This document shows, piece after piece, positions 19,915 through 33,044 of a stretch of DNA of 64,000 nucleotides. The first letter of the stretch is position 1, and every line of letters starts with the position of its first letter. Under the pieces are notes generated by a model, which made no database searches, was not told the origin of the DNA, and saw only the letters and a program-made list of their open reading frames with translations. Origin of the DNA: Lytechinus variegatus. Its lineage: Eukaryota; Echinodermata; Echinoidea; Temnopleuroida; Toxopneustidae. The stretch covers positions 17,963,190 through 18,027,189 of the forward strand of contig NC_054740.1 of NCBI RefSeq assembly GCF_018143015.1. Reading direction: 5' to 3'. A program made the translations under genes and the position numbers.

Positions 19915-22900
19915 ATGGCTCCAATTCCTATTCAGAAGCGTTCGTATCTCTCCTACCTTTCAGAGTCCCCGGTTGATGGTCTTGATCGCATCTACAGGAG
20001 ACCATCTGACGGAGACAAGATGCCTATACTTTATGCAGTCATCGCTCGTGGCACCACGGTGCTTGCAAACTATGCAGCTTGCCAGGGAAACTTCACTGAG
20101 GTGACAGAACAAGTTCTGATGAAGATTCCTCCACAGAATGCCAAGTTGACGTACTCACATGGAGCGTATCTCTTTCATTATGTCTCAGAGGAGAGGATTA
20201 TATATATGTGCATCACAGATGATGTAAGTAGTACCCATTCAATATGAGAGTCAATAAACCCTTAGGCAGTAACCACTTGGTTTAGTTCCCATAGCCATAA
20301 TAATAACCCATGTCCAAGAAGTTCAAGTTGTAGTTGGTCCCAAGATCTTGTTTTCTCAAGATGTTATACTTGTTTCTGAATCAACTTGACAAACTATTTC
20401 ATGTAAGTGACTGTTGAGTGATGACTTTGAGAGATAATCTGTAATGTTAAGGTTAATTGTTACCACAACATTATGTAGGTTAATTGTTACAACAGTGTTC
20501 AAACTTTTATTATTGTATCAAGAGTTCTGATACAAGCCTATATGAAATATTTAACCACCCTTTATTCTGAAGATGGCTAGCACGTAACACTTAAGTGATA
20601 AAGAAGAATATCTGTCATTTGTAGAATGCCATGTTCATTTTCTATCATGGTAATGATTTGGAACATTACATTCCTTCTAATTAAATATTTATTCTGAGAG
20701 TTTGTATAATGATTAAAATATTGATATATCACACAGTAAAATAAAAAAATATATATAAATGCAGAAAATGGATTTGTGTGATTTTGTGTAGGATGACAAA
20801 ATTCAGCTAAATTACCCTGAAAAGAAAATAAAAAGATTTGTTTTGTATTATATACTTTTTATGGTTCAAATGATCATTTAATAAATTGGTCTTTGAAATA
20901 TTTTTCTTCTTTCCAGGACTATGAAAGGTCAAGAGCATTTGCATTTCTCCAGGAGATCAAAAAGAAGTGAGGGCTTGTTTCAAATACTATTTTCTTTTTT
21001 TTTCATAGAAAAATGTATTTTATAGACTTTATATCACATGACATGGAAGAGCTGATCACATGTGAGGTTACAAAATCCGAACTTTGAAAATACCTATATA
21101 TATTAATGGATTTTTGCCAACCCTTCATTCATATGCTCCAATTACTTCTTGTTTGTTATTCAAACCCAATTCGGCATTAGAGAAATTCCCCCTATTGAAA
21201 AAAGTAACTCTAAACTGTACTTGTAGTTTCTACAGTGCAAGTCAAAAAAAAGTTTACACTTTGAAAAAACCCTGGGAATTAAAAAATATACAACATGTGG
21301 GTAAAATTTTCACATATAATCTTGGGTTTGAGTCTCATCTATCCAATGGAGGTAAAAGTTTTGTCAGAATGTTACACTTGAGTGAGCACTGTCCATTTCT
21401 GTAAAGCTCGCAGAAATCTGTTTGCGCAGAAATGCTTGTTTTCATTCTGTACAAAGGGGAAAGGGCGAAATCAAACTTACCCTACGAAAGATTTATCATA
21501 CTTTTCCCTTGCACTTTTAGTCAATTGAAATAAAACGGATACATTCAAGCATTTTGTAACAATTTTGCCACCAAAATTGAAATTTCAACACATAGTTAGC
21601 ACCCGAGTTAGCACAACCTTTAACCCTATTTTTGCCAGCTGGATCTGAGGACATCACTGACTCTGAAGAAAAGTTTATATCAGACATCTCCAGAATTTTT
21701 TCACTAACTTTTTATCATTGAAAGTGGGTTTACATTTCACTTTTCATTTATTACTTGTTTCTCGACACTTTTCCCAAGCTTAGCAATGATTAACAAACTG
21801 AAAATCAAGCTTAAGCCATTCCATGTAAATCACAGCTCAGTGAAAAGCAAATATCGTCACGATGGCCCCAGTGTGTGGGGGAGTGGGTTGGGCGAAATGC
21901 ACTCTCCGAAGTGTTTTGGGCAAGGAAACAAGTCAAAGAAGGTAGAAGGTATCTTCAAATCAGTTTTACTTGCTAAATTCCATGTGCTCTTCATGATTAA
22001 GGTCTACTTTTATTCGCACAACTATTTCAAAGTTCTGCGCAAATCATTTTTCACTAACTTTTCAAAAGTAAGTGGTGCTCACTCAAGCGGAAATATTTTT
22101 CGACAGTTATATCGTCATTTGCATTAATGGATCTGTACCGATGTTAAAATGTGGAAAAATCTTCAGGATATTACATATGTATAATTTCACAGGATTTTTT
22201 CAAAGTGTAAACTTTTTTTTGATACGCACTGTATAGCACAAGTCAGAAAATTGTTAACTTTTTGAAATGTACATTAGCGTCTTCACTAATTGAGATCATC
22301 CGTAAGCAAGAAATTCCTTTTGTAATTTGTAATACATGGGTGGCTCAAGTTGGGCAAGACACTATTACCAACCGTACATACTGTATATAGTTTGTGGGAT
22401 TAAGAATTTATTTTAATACATATATCAAACAGTAGCACATATATGATGTCTCTATATGCCTTAAAAGACTAGGACATTATTACCCCAGCTTTAGCTTTGC
22501 TGCATTTTAGAGTGCAAACTTTTTAAGGGGCTAATTCCTGCATGTTATTTGATATAAATACCCCCTTATTTTCTATTATTAAGACAATTGTGCCATAATT
22601 GTGATGCCAATGAAATAAATAAGATTAATGCATGATAAAGACACTCTCCCAATACACCATTGAATAATTTGTAACATATTTTTTTACTTGTGTAATGCAT
22701 TGACTTTACATTCAGTATATATAGTCTTCTTTCAAAATAGAAACTGAAACCAGATATCTTCAATATCATGATTTTTTTTAATGTAATTATTCGTACATAT
22801 AGATTCACAGCCACATATGGGTCCAGAGTACACACAGCGCTTCCTTTTGCAATGAACAGTGAATTCTCTCGAGTACTAGCTGCACAAATTGTAAGTCTAG

Positions 22901-25900
22901 AAGTAAAAACTTGTCAACAAAAGCAATTTGAAAATATTCAGTCTCGGTCAAAAGAGCAAAGAATCTAGGCTGGTCCCTAAAAATATTTACATAGATAGTT
23001 GAAAGAACAATAAATAAATGAAGAGATGCAAAGGAAATCCAAAAAGCATATAGCATGATGTTTGATTTAGGTATGAATGCAGATTGAAGATGATATATGA
23101 CAAAATAAAATATTATCATGAAGACATTGTCATTTTCACTGAATACCCTAGAAGTGGGATTGCTCAAGTGGTAGTGTTACTTTCTGGTCATAAATGATCT
23201 AATTCTAGCATTCAATTCTAAGAAATATATTTGATCCTGTACAACCTGTAATGTAATTTTGCATTGATTGACTGTTTATATTGTTTGGTTTTACTCTATA
23301 GACTGCATTTAAAGTTTGTTTAGAAGTGATAAGAGGGGGCATTGTCTAGATCATTCCTGATAATCGTCTACTTGTGATTGTATGAATCTGTATATAGTAG
23401 TGGAGTTGGGTTTTTTTTTATATTAAAATGAAATTCAAGTTTAATGGGTCTATCACTAAGAAATGAAAATAATCTACAGGGATTAGAATGGTTTTTGAAT
23501 TTGATATTAATTTTATGTGTAAGCTAGTATACCAAATGTGTAATATGACAGAAAGCATGTCAGGGGTGTATATATATTTTTGATTTGATTTGATTTATTT
23601 CACATTCTACAAAAACAGACAGCTTTATTAAATGAAAAAATAATGACAATTACATTCACTTATTTAAAAAGTAATTAAGAATCTCGTGAAATATGAAGAA
23701 CCTATTAAAATCATAGCTTGTAAAACATAGGTTCCCATTATATACCTCAAATAGGTTCCCATTATATGCGCCTCAAATCATTCATATCCCTCATTTTAGA
23801 ATCTACAGTCAAATAATATTCTGTTGAAATATAAAAATGCATAAAACGGTTATTTTAAACAACAGGGTTCATTTTCTAAATTTATATGTACCGGTAAGTT
23901 AACAAACATTTTATTTGTCATTAGGATTTATCAAAGCTTAAATAAAGCAGAATATAGATCAATTTATTATATTATGTGATATTTTTTTTTCTCTCTTTGG
24001 ACTAAATACTGTCTTTTTCTCCCATTTTGTTTGCAGCGATACTTTGCCCAACCCTTATCAAGTCACACACGTATGTCAGAAGTTCAACAGGATCTTGATG
24101 AACTCAATCAGATTATGGTCAGAAATATAGGTAACAACTCCATTTACATTTTTAGTTGGGCAGACCAGCTTAAAAACTAGTGATATTTAAAAAAATGGTG
24201 AACAAGGACTGAAAAGTTTTTGAGTCCCTGAAATGTTCAAAATAGCTGCTATTATTGAGATTGATTTCCAATACATGAGGTGTTTGGGAATAACCAGAAG
24301 CAAGAAAAAATATTAAACTTTTGTACAGAGAATTTCAATTTTTGTTATAATTTACTGTGTATGCTTTAATTTCCAAATTTGTTGGTGAAAATATGCAATA
24401 GCTTTTATACTGCCCAAGATATCTTTTTAAATACTTTTCAATAATTAATGATAATATCAAGCTTCAGCTCGAGGCCCATGTATCTTAAATCCAAACCAGA
24501 AATAAAAAAAAATCAGAGGTTATTACCAGCAATAATCAAAGCTATCTGTATCAAGGCTCTGTATGACTTGTTTTCAATGGTGAGTTAATGCTATTAAGCT
24601 ATTGAAATGCCATTTGATTGGCTGAGAGTAAATTTGCCATATATATATATATATATATAGTCATGTGAAGAAACTGGTTTCACAAAACCATTTCCAGCTG
24701 TTGTCCTTTCATCAGTCATGGTACCTTAAAAATGATATGCCCATGATACTTGTATGACTATGTATGCATTGTTCTATTACTCACATTATCGCTTACACAT
24801 TTTATTCAATTTTACATTTTGCCATGATTTTACTGAATTATAACTTTTCTAATGTGCTTAATTTTCTTCCTGAACAGAGTCAGTGTCGAATCGAGGAGAA
24901 AGATTAGAACTCCTGATAGATAAGACAGAAGACTTAGAAACCACAGTAAGTAGTTATGACAATTCATTACTGTATGAAGTTATGTGATTTTCACTGTTAA
25001 TCAATGAAAAGATTGTGCCAATTTTTTCCTGTGTTTGTGCACTGACAAGTTATATGACTATATATCTAATATATATTTTGATCAATCCAGGGTGACTGGC
25101 ATGGGCATCTTATATCCCTTGTTTTTTTCATGTAAGCTGTTCAAATCATACAACAATCTGTCTATGATGAATTTTGGCAAATGCCTTTGGAACTAGTTAT
25201 TTATGCTTATTTGAAATACATTTGGTTCTTGATAAAATATAGACAAAGATTAACATTGATATAATATATCTGAACATATTTTTTGATGCTGTAGAAAGAT
25301 AGGGGTGGAGTGAAGTAAGTGATGTAACAAGTTTATATTTTTTAATCTCATTTCAGTCCCTAACATTCAAGAAGAGCAGTAAAAGCCTAGCAAGGTCTAT
25401 GTTTATGAAAAACTTGAAATTGATCATCATCTTAATAATAATTATAATTGTAAGTATCAAAATTCCTTCTGATTCCTCTCTGTTTCATCCTATCACAACT
25501 AATAAAACTTTGTTTGAAAAGGGATCTTCCATCATAATATGGATATTTATATGAATTGAAAGTATACATGTATGTTCAATGTTTTTCTTTTGAACTCCTA
25601 TCAACAGATCACCTTATGATATATGCTATCCTCATAGAAACTGCAACTAAGCGTGTCCATCATATTTCAAGGTTATATTGTGTTATATTGTATTTTGTTG
25701 TACAGTACCAGCAATTTTAATGAAAGCTCTTTGTATTCATATTTGTTATATAACCTTCGGTGTCAGTGTTTTTTTTTTCTCTGCCTCTCTCACTCCTCTC
25801 TATCATACTGCATAGACATTAAGATATCCCTACATTTTGAAATTGATGCTTTTTCATAGCAGTTTATTTTCCCTTCTTGTCAGAAATTGAGAAATTTTCC

Positions 25901-25980
25901 ATCTTCTTTTTCAGTTGGTTTTATACTTCATTGTGTCTGCAGCTTGTGGAGGACTTGCCTGGCAAAACTGTGTCAAATAA
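19915..25980 (+). CDS. VAMP7: VAMP7, longin-domain R-SNARE, complete
   Basis: Seven exons: 19915-20223, 20917-20966, 22803-22890, 24037-24130, 24878-24945, 25357-25449 and 25915-25980. All phases agree. From the internal ATG at 20020 the protein is 220 aa, the length of human VAMP7. The order is longin domain (MPILYAVIARG, LTYSHGAYLFHYV, CITDDDYERSRAFAFLQEIK, TYGSRVHTALPFAMNSEF; about residues 1-120), then the SNARE motif with the zero-layer Arg at 143 (QIMVRNI) and GERLELLIDKTEDL, then a C-terminal membrane anchor rich in Ile and Leu (about 186-208) with a short lumenal tail. VAMP7 drives late endosome/lysosome and secretory vesicle fusion; the longin domain folds back on the SNARE motif to inhibit it. 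An upstream in-frame ATG at 19915 would add 35 residues not found in the family; a stop lies just before it at 19885. The first exon may begin at an acceptor TTTAG near 19887. Confidence 0.97.
21233..22231. mobile_element. Tc1/mariner-like non-autonomous element with long inverted repeats
   Basis: The left end is TA then CAGTGCAAGTCAAAAAAAAG. The right end read inward is TA then CAGTGCGTATCAAAAAAAAG, and both continue into TTTACACTTTGAAAAA. More distant matching words (CTTGAGTGAGCAC) lie about 145-160 bp in from each end. The length is 999 bp, in VAMP7 intron 2. TA flanks and CAGTG ends are Tc1/mariner hallmarks. The internal frames of 106 and 113 codons have no transposase motif and are probably chance. 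Confidence 0.75.
22891..24036. other. VAMP7 intron 3
   Basis: This intron is AT-rich without coding sequence. A short direct duplication AGGTTCCCATTATAT occurs at about 23729 and 23752. The 120-codon minus-strand frame at 22805-23167 overlaps exon 3 in antisense and is a shadow. The remaining VAMP7 introns (20224-20916, 24131-24877, 24946-25356, 25450-25914) hold only simple sequence, including a TA-repeat at about 24637-24658. Confidence 0.6.
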
Positions 25981-26146
25981 TGATCTACAATCAAAAGACA
26001 AATGGTTATCGACTAATATAGACTAATCTGTGGAGGTGGAGTTACAGGAGGAAAGCCAAGTCATCGGATTACAGTTTAAGTAATTGTTGCAGAATCAGTG
26101 CAAGAGAAGTTCTAATAGAGCTACTGCTCAAAGCATCCTGAATCAG

Positions 26147-26322
26147 TGTTCGTATTGAGTGTACGAATCTGGCTGGTGAACCTAGCTACAATACCAAAAC
26201 AGCTCTTCAAAGCTACTATAGTCGTTCAGCATCATTGAAATCCAGTGCAGCGTTGGTATCGAGTGTATGAATCTGGCTGGCTGGTGAACCGAGCTCCAAT
26301 ACCAAATGTGGCTTTACAAATA
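26147..26322. repeat. Direct repeat just after the VAMP7 stop
   Basis: Two copies about 106-110 bp apart share GAATCTGGCTGGTGAACC-type sequence followed by AATACCAAA, with GTGTACGAATC in the first and GTGTATGAATC in the second. The second has a four-base GGCT expansion. The repeat lies in the presumed 3' UTR. Confidence 0.75.
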
Positions 26323-26563
26323 ATCATGGGATCCATACTTATCTAGCTCAATGCTCAGTGTCATTCCAAGCACTATTACTCAGTTAAAGTTTAGTGTTTA
26401 GCTGGTGCCCATATTTCCCCAGCACCAATGTCAGCTTACAGTATCCAACTTGAAATTACCCGAGCTTCAAGATTGTTTGTGTATGATATATTCCTATGAA
26501 CAATTCATTACGCGAATCCTGTGTTTAAAAAATACCCCACCAGCTTATAACACAGGAACTCCA

Positions 26564-26795
26564 TTGCCTTGCGTGTTGTGTCAATGGGAGATCAGGTGGG
26601 GTATTTGAAACCCCAATTTCAGATTTTGGGAGACCTCTCGTTTAAACTGGGGTGGGGTTCATCTGACTGCTGATAATGCCTTGCGTGTTAGTCAATGGGA
26701 TCTCAAGTGGGGTATTGACACCCCAATTTCAGTTTTTTGGGAAAGTTGCATTTCTCGCGTTTAAACTGGGGTGGGGTGACTGCTGCTGCTGATAA
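26564..26795. repeat. Tandem duplication, period about 112 bp
   Basis: Both units carry GCCTTGCGTGTT, GTCAATGGGA, GTGGGGTATT, CACCCCAATTTCAG-like sequence, and CGTTTAAACTGGGGTGGGGT. Each unit contains near-inverted words (GTGGGGT and ACCCCA), so the copies may be foldback elements inserted or duplicated side by side. Confidence 0.8.
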
Positions 26796-27880
26796 GAGCC
26801 GATAACACCGATGCCTGCCACCACAACAGGCTGATGAACAGCATGGAGTGGGATTGCAGCTGTCCTTGTTACGTAATAGTATAAACAAACTCTTCAGAGC
26901 TTCCTGGCTGACATTAATCTTGAAAGAATGAATTTGTATTCTATTTGTTTTAGGACATTAGCATATCTAAAAACGATTAGGAATTTAGATGAAGATCGAC
27001 ATGAAATTTTGAACGATGCAAAATGACCCACAATTTCCGAAATAACAATAAGTTTTAAAAAATCACCCTCTCTCTCTCTTGCTCTCTCTCTCTCTGCCAG
27101 GCCTTATGAAGGTCACTTCTCCTTGGGGGAAGGTGGATTATCTGGGAGAGTGCGTGGTTGTTTACTTGAGGATAAACATTCCTTGTTGATATCGGGGATG
27201 GGGGGGGGGGCGAGTGAAAGTAGCTTGGAATTTGAAATTGGGGTGTCAGATGAGATCCATTTTTAAACACAAATTTTCGTAATGCAAGTTTCATACCAGT
27301 GAATGCATGATTGGCATCGACTATTTCACCCAAAGCCGAGCATGGTGATGCCACCCTCTAATGTGATTTTTTTTAAGCCATGTTGTAGTCAGAATTGTAC
27401 AAAAGCTCAACTCGGTACTTGTGATTAGAAATCATGTGCCTAATCATACTCAACCATGCCAGTCTGTGTTTGCTAAAAAAAAGTTGACTATATATTCTGT
27501 ATATTGTGGAAAATTTTTATACATTTTTAACATATAATATCATTTGTAGAATCCCAAAATAGTACATATCTCTTTGTGCAACTGATCCAGTCAGTGATAC
27601 CTTCACGCAACTTAGGAATAATATGTGTGACTGAATGCCAACATTACAATGTGAGACGCCTATGTTATCAAGAATGGTATGGGCAAACGTGGTCATCTTT
27701 TCATGTTTGCAGACAATGACTAGATCATTCCACACTTAACAATATCAGGTATCCAGGTGTATGTCATTGCGGGTCATACCAGCTGTTTGTAATATGAGAT
27801 GGTCCATTTGAATTACGAGAGTAATATTTAATTATTGATACCAGTATCATTTTTGGGTTTTGTTTTTGTTCATTTTTTTA

Positions 27881-28283
27881 AATGGTGAGGAATCTTCTAT
27901 TATTACTAATATTATTATCATTATTACTATTACTAATTGCAAGGTCACTAATTTCAATGAGTTGCAAGGTCACTAATTTCAATGAGTTGCATGGATAAAT
28001 ATGATTTTCACCAACTTTCATTCTCAGTTGATCAGACGCAATGATTTCAGTAGTCAGTGAAAATCATTGACTATTAGTTTATGAAATGTTCCCCAGATGG
28101 GAATCTTCTTGGGTTTTTTTTTTAACATGGTGATGAATCTTCTATTATTATTGCATGGTCACTAATTTCAATGAATTGCATGGATAAATATGATTTTCAC
28201 CAACTTTTATTCTCAATTTATCAGATGCAATGATTTCAGTAGTCAGTGAAAGTCATTGACTATTAGTTTATGAAATGTTCCCC
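27881..28283. repeat. Segmental duplication of about 200 bp with internal expansion
   Basis: Copy 1 is about 27881-28095 and copy 2 about 28125-28283. They share TGAATCTTCTATTATTA-type sequence, CATGGATAAATATGATTTTC, GCAATGATTTCAGTAGTCAG and TGACTATTAGTTTATGAAAT. In copy 1 the 25-bp piece TTGCAAGGTCACTAATTTCA is itself doubled and an ATT-rich run is expanded. The identity suggests a fairly recent event. Confidence 0.85.
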
Positions 28284-31161
28284 ATTCTAATACATGCACA
28301 TGTACTTGTTGTATGGAGTCTCTGAACACCCAGTAACCATCTAGTCCATACTATTCATCTATAATTTAATGATAAATAATCATTACAGGAACTGACAAAC
28401 ATGGATACAATTGTACTGCCCAAAATGTTTGCAGTTACGTTGTAAATTTTGAAAATTCTTCAAATTTTACTGTGTTGTCAAGTAATCAGGACCCATAATA
28501 TATCAATCTGTTACATAAAGGTTATGATGTCTTTGAACTTGATCGAACTTGGTGCAATTTTATGAAAGAACAATTAAGATTTTATATTTACAATGGATTG
28601 TAATGTATTTTCATAGATTATGAGATGTGACACAGAATAAGACATAGTGTGAAATTTGCGCAAAACATATTTAAGAAATTAATAGATTTAGCAGACATCA
28701 ATATAGTGCTAAGTTACACGTAAAAAGCTTGGTAAGGACTGGTGGCATAATATTGCCCCTTTTTCCTACTTATAAAAGGGTGCATTTTACAAATAGAAAA
28801 GGGTACAATTTAGTATTAATGATGATAATAGAATGTTTAAAGAAAAATTAAGCTTCTTTTTTCCCCCTTATCTTTGTTAACTCTTTGGAGGGCTAGATTT
28901 GTTTATCAATGAACTAAAATCATGGTATTGTGGTATGAAGGAAAGAGATTGAATCCCTATAAACCCGGATGTGCCGGCCATTTACCAGGGGTTGGGGCAG
29001 TTGACATTTTAATCTATTCAAGTCAATTATCTTACTGGTAGGTTTTCTTTTTCACTTCTGTAATTCAGTCTTTCCATTCAAATTGTATAATATTTCAGTC
29101 TGAGATTATCTAAATGAGATGGAAAATCATAATACTTATTCTTTACTACATGTAACTATGATGTGTTGAACATCCAGTTCTTTTTAGAAATTTTCAGATG
29201 ATCATTCTGTGAAGCAAAGGACCTCTCCAATGCAGATTTAAAAGTGGGACTCACTCCATCCATTCAAGTTAAACAAAAACATGAATTAATTTCAAAATAA
29301 TTATTCTGTTTATATTTTTGATGCAATTTCATGATATTGGATTTCATGATGATAGTTTTGTATCTTATGCATGTGTGAATACTTAGAAATATGTTCTTCT
29401 TAAAGATGCATCGTCTGCGTCACTATGCTGTTTCAAGAGAACTAAAACTTTTCTCTCTAATGAAGTCACTATATGAATTTCTGATTTCTCTTCTTTCATT
29501 TCTTAACAATTTCTTTATATTGATTATTTGGTTAATATATTAGGCTTTTTGTTAGTTATTCATTTTTATAACTCCTGAAGGTGAACTTTGCAGAATGAAC
29601 AGTAATGTGCATTTAGTTGCACACATTTAGAAAAATGCTAGAATTGTATGTCATGTTTGTTATGTCACATCAGTTGTAAAGCTTAAGGCTTATAGACTGT
29701 CCAAAAGTCAATTTCAAACTACACACTGAATCAGAAATGCCAACTGTTCCTTTTTCGCAGTATTTTATCCCTTTATAATCTTAATTCTGCAGGATTTGTG
29801 AAAAATACTTCATTTTTCTCAAAATCACATTTTGCACACTGTTGGAGAAAGTTGAAAATAATCTTTTTACACCCAAAATCCTTCTTTCATCTCTCCTAAT
29901 AGTGCAATCTTTTTATATGGGGTTGGCATCCCTGCTGAATGTTTTTTTTATATCATTTCTCAAGTTCTTCCATACATATGTATGTTGAAAATGCATGGAT
30001 TATCAAAAAGTCTGAAACTCTTAATGCATTGTTATTATTCTATTAATAAATGATAAAGGATGTGTTTGATTTAGTGTCCCTTGTTGACAAACTGCAGTTA
30101 CATTCGGGACACGACATTTGCCTCTGCAGCAATTGTTCAGGTCTTAATATCTCAGAGAGAATGGGGTTAGAGTCAAGATTGTAGTGGAGTTTTTTGGTTC
30201 AGAATAATATGAAGATAAGGACTACGGTTTATTTAGGTTTGGACATTATAATTTGTTTGACTAAACATGCAGATTTTCCATCTGAGCAGTTGATGGAGTA
30301 AATGTCACATAACCATTACATGTACTTTAACCATAGTGGATAGTGGAGATAATTAAAAATATGCAGATCTTGCAAATGTATTTGAAGGTCCAAGTCAAAT
30401 CATGATAATATGAGCACAAGCCAATTCTACCTTTGGCACAACTTCAATTCATAAAGGGATTTGACATTGATTTTACAATCTAATTTTCGCTCAGCCGATA
30501 AGATTTATGGATTTCATTAGCTTATAACAGTTTTTACTGACAGATCACCCATGATGCACTTCTAATTCGTCAACTCATTTTGCTCTTAGCCAACTAGATT
30601 TGTTGATTTCTTGGGCTTATATCGTTTTCCTTCAGATCTTTCATAAATTGCTCCCCATTTGAACATAATAGATGTGTCCGATTCTAGAAAAGAAAATTGT
30701 TAACATACATGTAGACTATAAGTACAAGGTGATTGAGGTTGACTGTCTATGTGATGTTGTGTACTGGGTCAATTTTGAAAAGGAGAGGGGATGTCAGTTA
30801 TTTTTAGTCATTGAGCATCAAATTTTATTTTACGATTGTATGCATTCAGGTAATTGTTGCAATATTATTGCAATGGATAGTAAAAGCATCAAAGATATAT
30901 TCTCTCCTTTATATCCATAGTCTATATGACCTGAAGCATAAAGGGTTACATTCAGTTGTATTATTACTTATGAATTATTATTACATTGTTTCAGTTGGCT
31001 AATATACAAATATTTCCTACCTAGAGTTGAAATGTAACATATCTTTTTCCCCATGGAGTTATATATTTCGCAAGGGATTATAAAGGGAAATATTTTTCCT
31101 AGGGAAAAATGAAACTACAGAGGGGAGTTGAAATGTAATTTATTAAGAAGATAGACCAAGA

Positions 31162-31338
31162 GGGCTGTTTCATGAAGCTGTTTGTAAGCTAAGAGTGACT
31201 TTACGAGCGCGACTGATGATCCTTATGCACTAGACCATTGCCAATAAACATTTTGGTGTCATTCCATTTACCACAAGAAAGGATCACCAGTCGTTCTTAT
31301 AGTCGCTCTTAACTTACGAACAGCTTTATGAAAAGGCC
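31162..31338. mobile_element. Small foldback element (MITE), TTTCATGAA-type
   Basis: GGGCTGTTTCATGAAGCTGT on the left is inverted on the right as CAGCTTTATGAAAAGGCC. Inner arms also pair (GTAAGCTAAGAGTGACT with AGTCGCTCTTAACTTAC, and GACTGATGATCCTT with AGGATCACCAGTC). The length is about 177 bp with no coding capacity. A diverged relative seems to lie at about 33680-33845. Confidence 0.75.
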
Positions 31339-32421
31339 ACCTGGTAATATCTGGTATATTATATAGTCTTGTGTAGATTTCACCATCAGAGTCTGCAACG
31401 TTTTTTATGATTCACTTGAAATGCTTGCTGCAGCTCTGATACATCTACATCATGAGAGAATTTTCATTTGAAAAATACAGCAAACCCATTCTTCATGCAG
31501 CGGATGTGTTAACACCAGCGCGTACATCCATTCATTCCTGATTAGGCAACTTAAGAGCGGTGAATGATGTCATCTTAGCGAATATAGCGCCACATTTTAC
31601 AATACAATGCAGTTTATTCACTGAAGTGACGTCAAAACCTAGAATATAATGAATGCTATCCTGGCAGCTATGGTCATGCGATGGCATATTGACCTATCAC
31701 TGATTCAAATATACATAACCTATGTAATATTGATTGTTATCTGTCGTAAGAGTGATTGTATTTCTTCTATTGCAGGATGCTTGCGTATTATATGCAATGC
31801 TATAAACTTATCATTCTTGTAATGTAATGCATGTTAATTTTTTCAGTGATATGAAATGAAATGTACACCAATATTCTTTTTTCTCATGTTGTAAATATAT
31901 GTAAGTGTAAATTGTCATGAAGATATTTTTATTATCAACAAAAGTACATTATTTATCTGATTTATGAAATCAATTTATCAAGAATTATGTTTCATCTTGA
32001 AATATTTTGTTTACAATAAAACTTCATTTAGGTCTAACCTTCCATTTGTAATACCTTAGATTTGTTTATATTTCCAGTCAATAATATTCTGTTTTCATAA
32101 AATGCCATTTTGATTTACTCTCTCGTTTCTACAAGAATCCCTAGAAATGAAGAAATGACAATGAATATACAACTAAAAGAACAAGTTCACAATTCATATG
32201 AGGACCTAGACTAATTTGATTTCTTTCAAATATACACATCCATACATTTGACAAAATTACATATTGTGTATATATATTCATTGATATAATTTTCGTCATA
32301 TTTCTAAATATAGCCGATAGCTGGTACAATGCAACAAAAAATGCAAGGCCTTGTCTTTGGCCTACCTTATGTTTGTGCACAAGTGTAACCTTCTAGTACT
32401 AGGAATTTTTTTTTAAAATAT

Positions 32422-32862
32422 GACCCTGTTCTCATTACCGCCCTAAAACTAGTTTACTGGAAACTAGTTTAACGTGTAATGAGAACGGTCGAAGCGGTCT
32501 TGGAAGCGATCATCTAAACCAGTTCAGAAAACCACCTTGCGATGTAGTTTTCAAGATCGCTTTGCCTTGTTAAACGGGTTTTAGCATAAGTGAGGACAAA
32601 ACCATTCTTCAGAAAGCAATCTTCGCACATGCTACTCCATGCACTGTGTATAGAATGTCTACACTGCAGTTTCAAATTTTGCGCAAATCTTGTCAGCCCC
32701 ACTGAGAGCAGTCCCATAGCGACAAGACCACCTTACGTGAAGTGGATTTGAAAACCACTTTCGGCTGATCAAATGGGAATGCTAGAAAAGCGATCTTCTA
32801 AACTGGTTTCCAGAACCGGTTTCCAGTAAACTAGTTTTAGAAAGTGTAATGAGAATGGTGTC
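32422..32862. mobile_element. MITE with TTCTCATTAC termini
   Basis: Left GACCCTGTTCTCATTAC pairs with right GTAATGAGAATGGTGTC. Subterminal AAAACTAGTTTACTGGAAAC is repeated in inverse at about 32821-32842. GATCGCTT and AAGCGATC words occur throughout both arms. The length is 441 bp. The 67-codon frame inside is not credible. Confidence 0.75.
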
Positions 32863-33044
32863 TATGATTTCTATCATATTTACATTGAGGTATTACTATA
32901 TATAATGGAGTGTGATGTAGTCTTACTGCAAAAAATATGGTGATCAACTTGAACTTGTTCCATTACATGGAGAAGAGAGGCATGTTAATTCCTGGGATGT
33001 TTTATAGAGTCAAGTGTGACTTATACATGCTTAAACGGTGACAT

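Noticed and set aside
21786-22127. 113-codon frame inside the Tc1/mariner-type element
   Set aside because: No DDE or HTH motif, and the sequence is partly made of the inverted arms; not a transposase.
22805-23167. 120-codon minus-strand frame
   Set aside because: It overlaps VAMP7 exon 3 in antisense and continues into intron; it is a shadow of the real exon.
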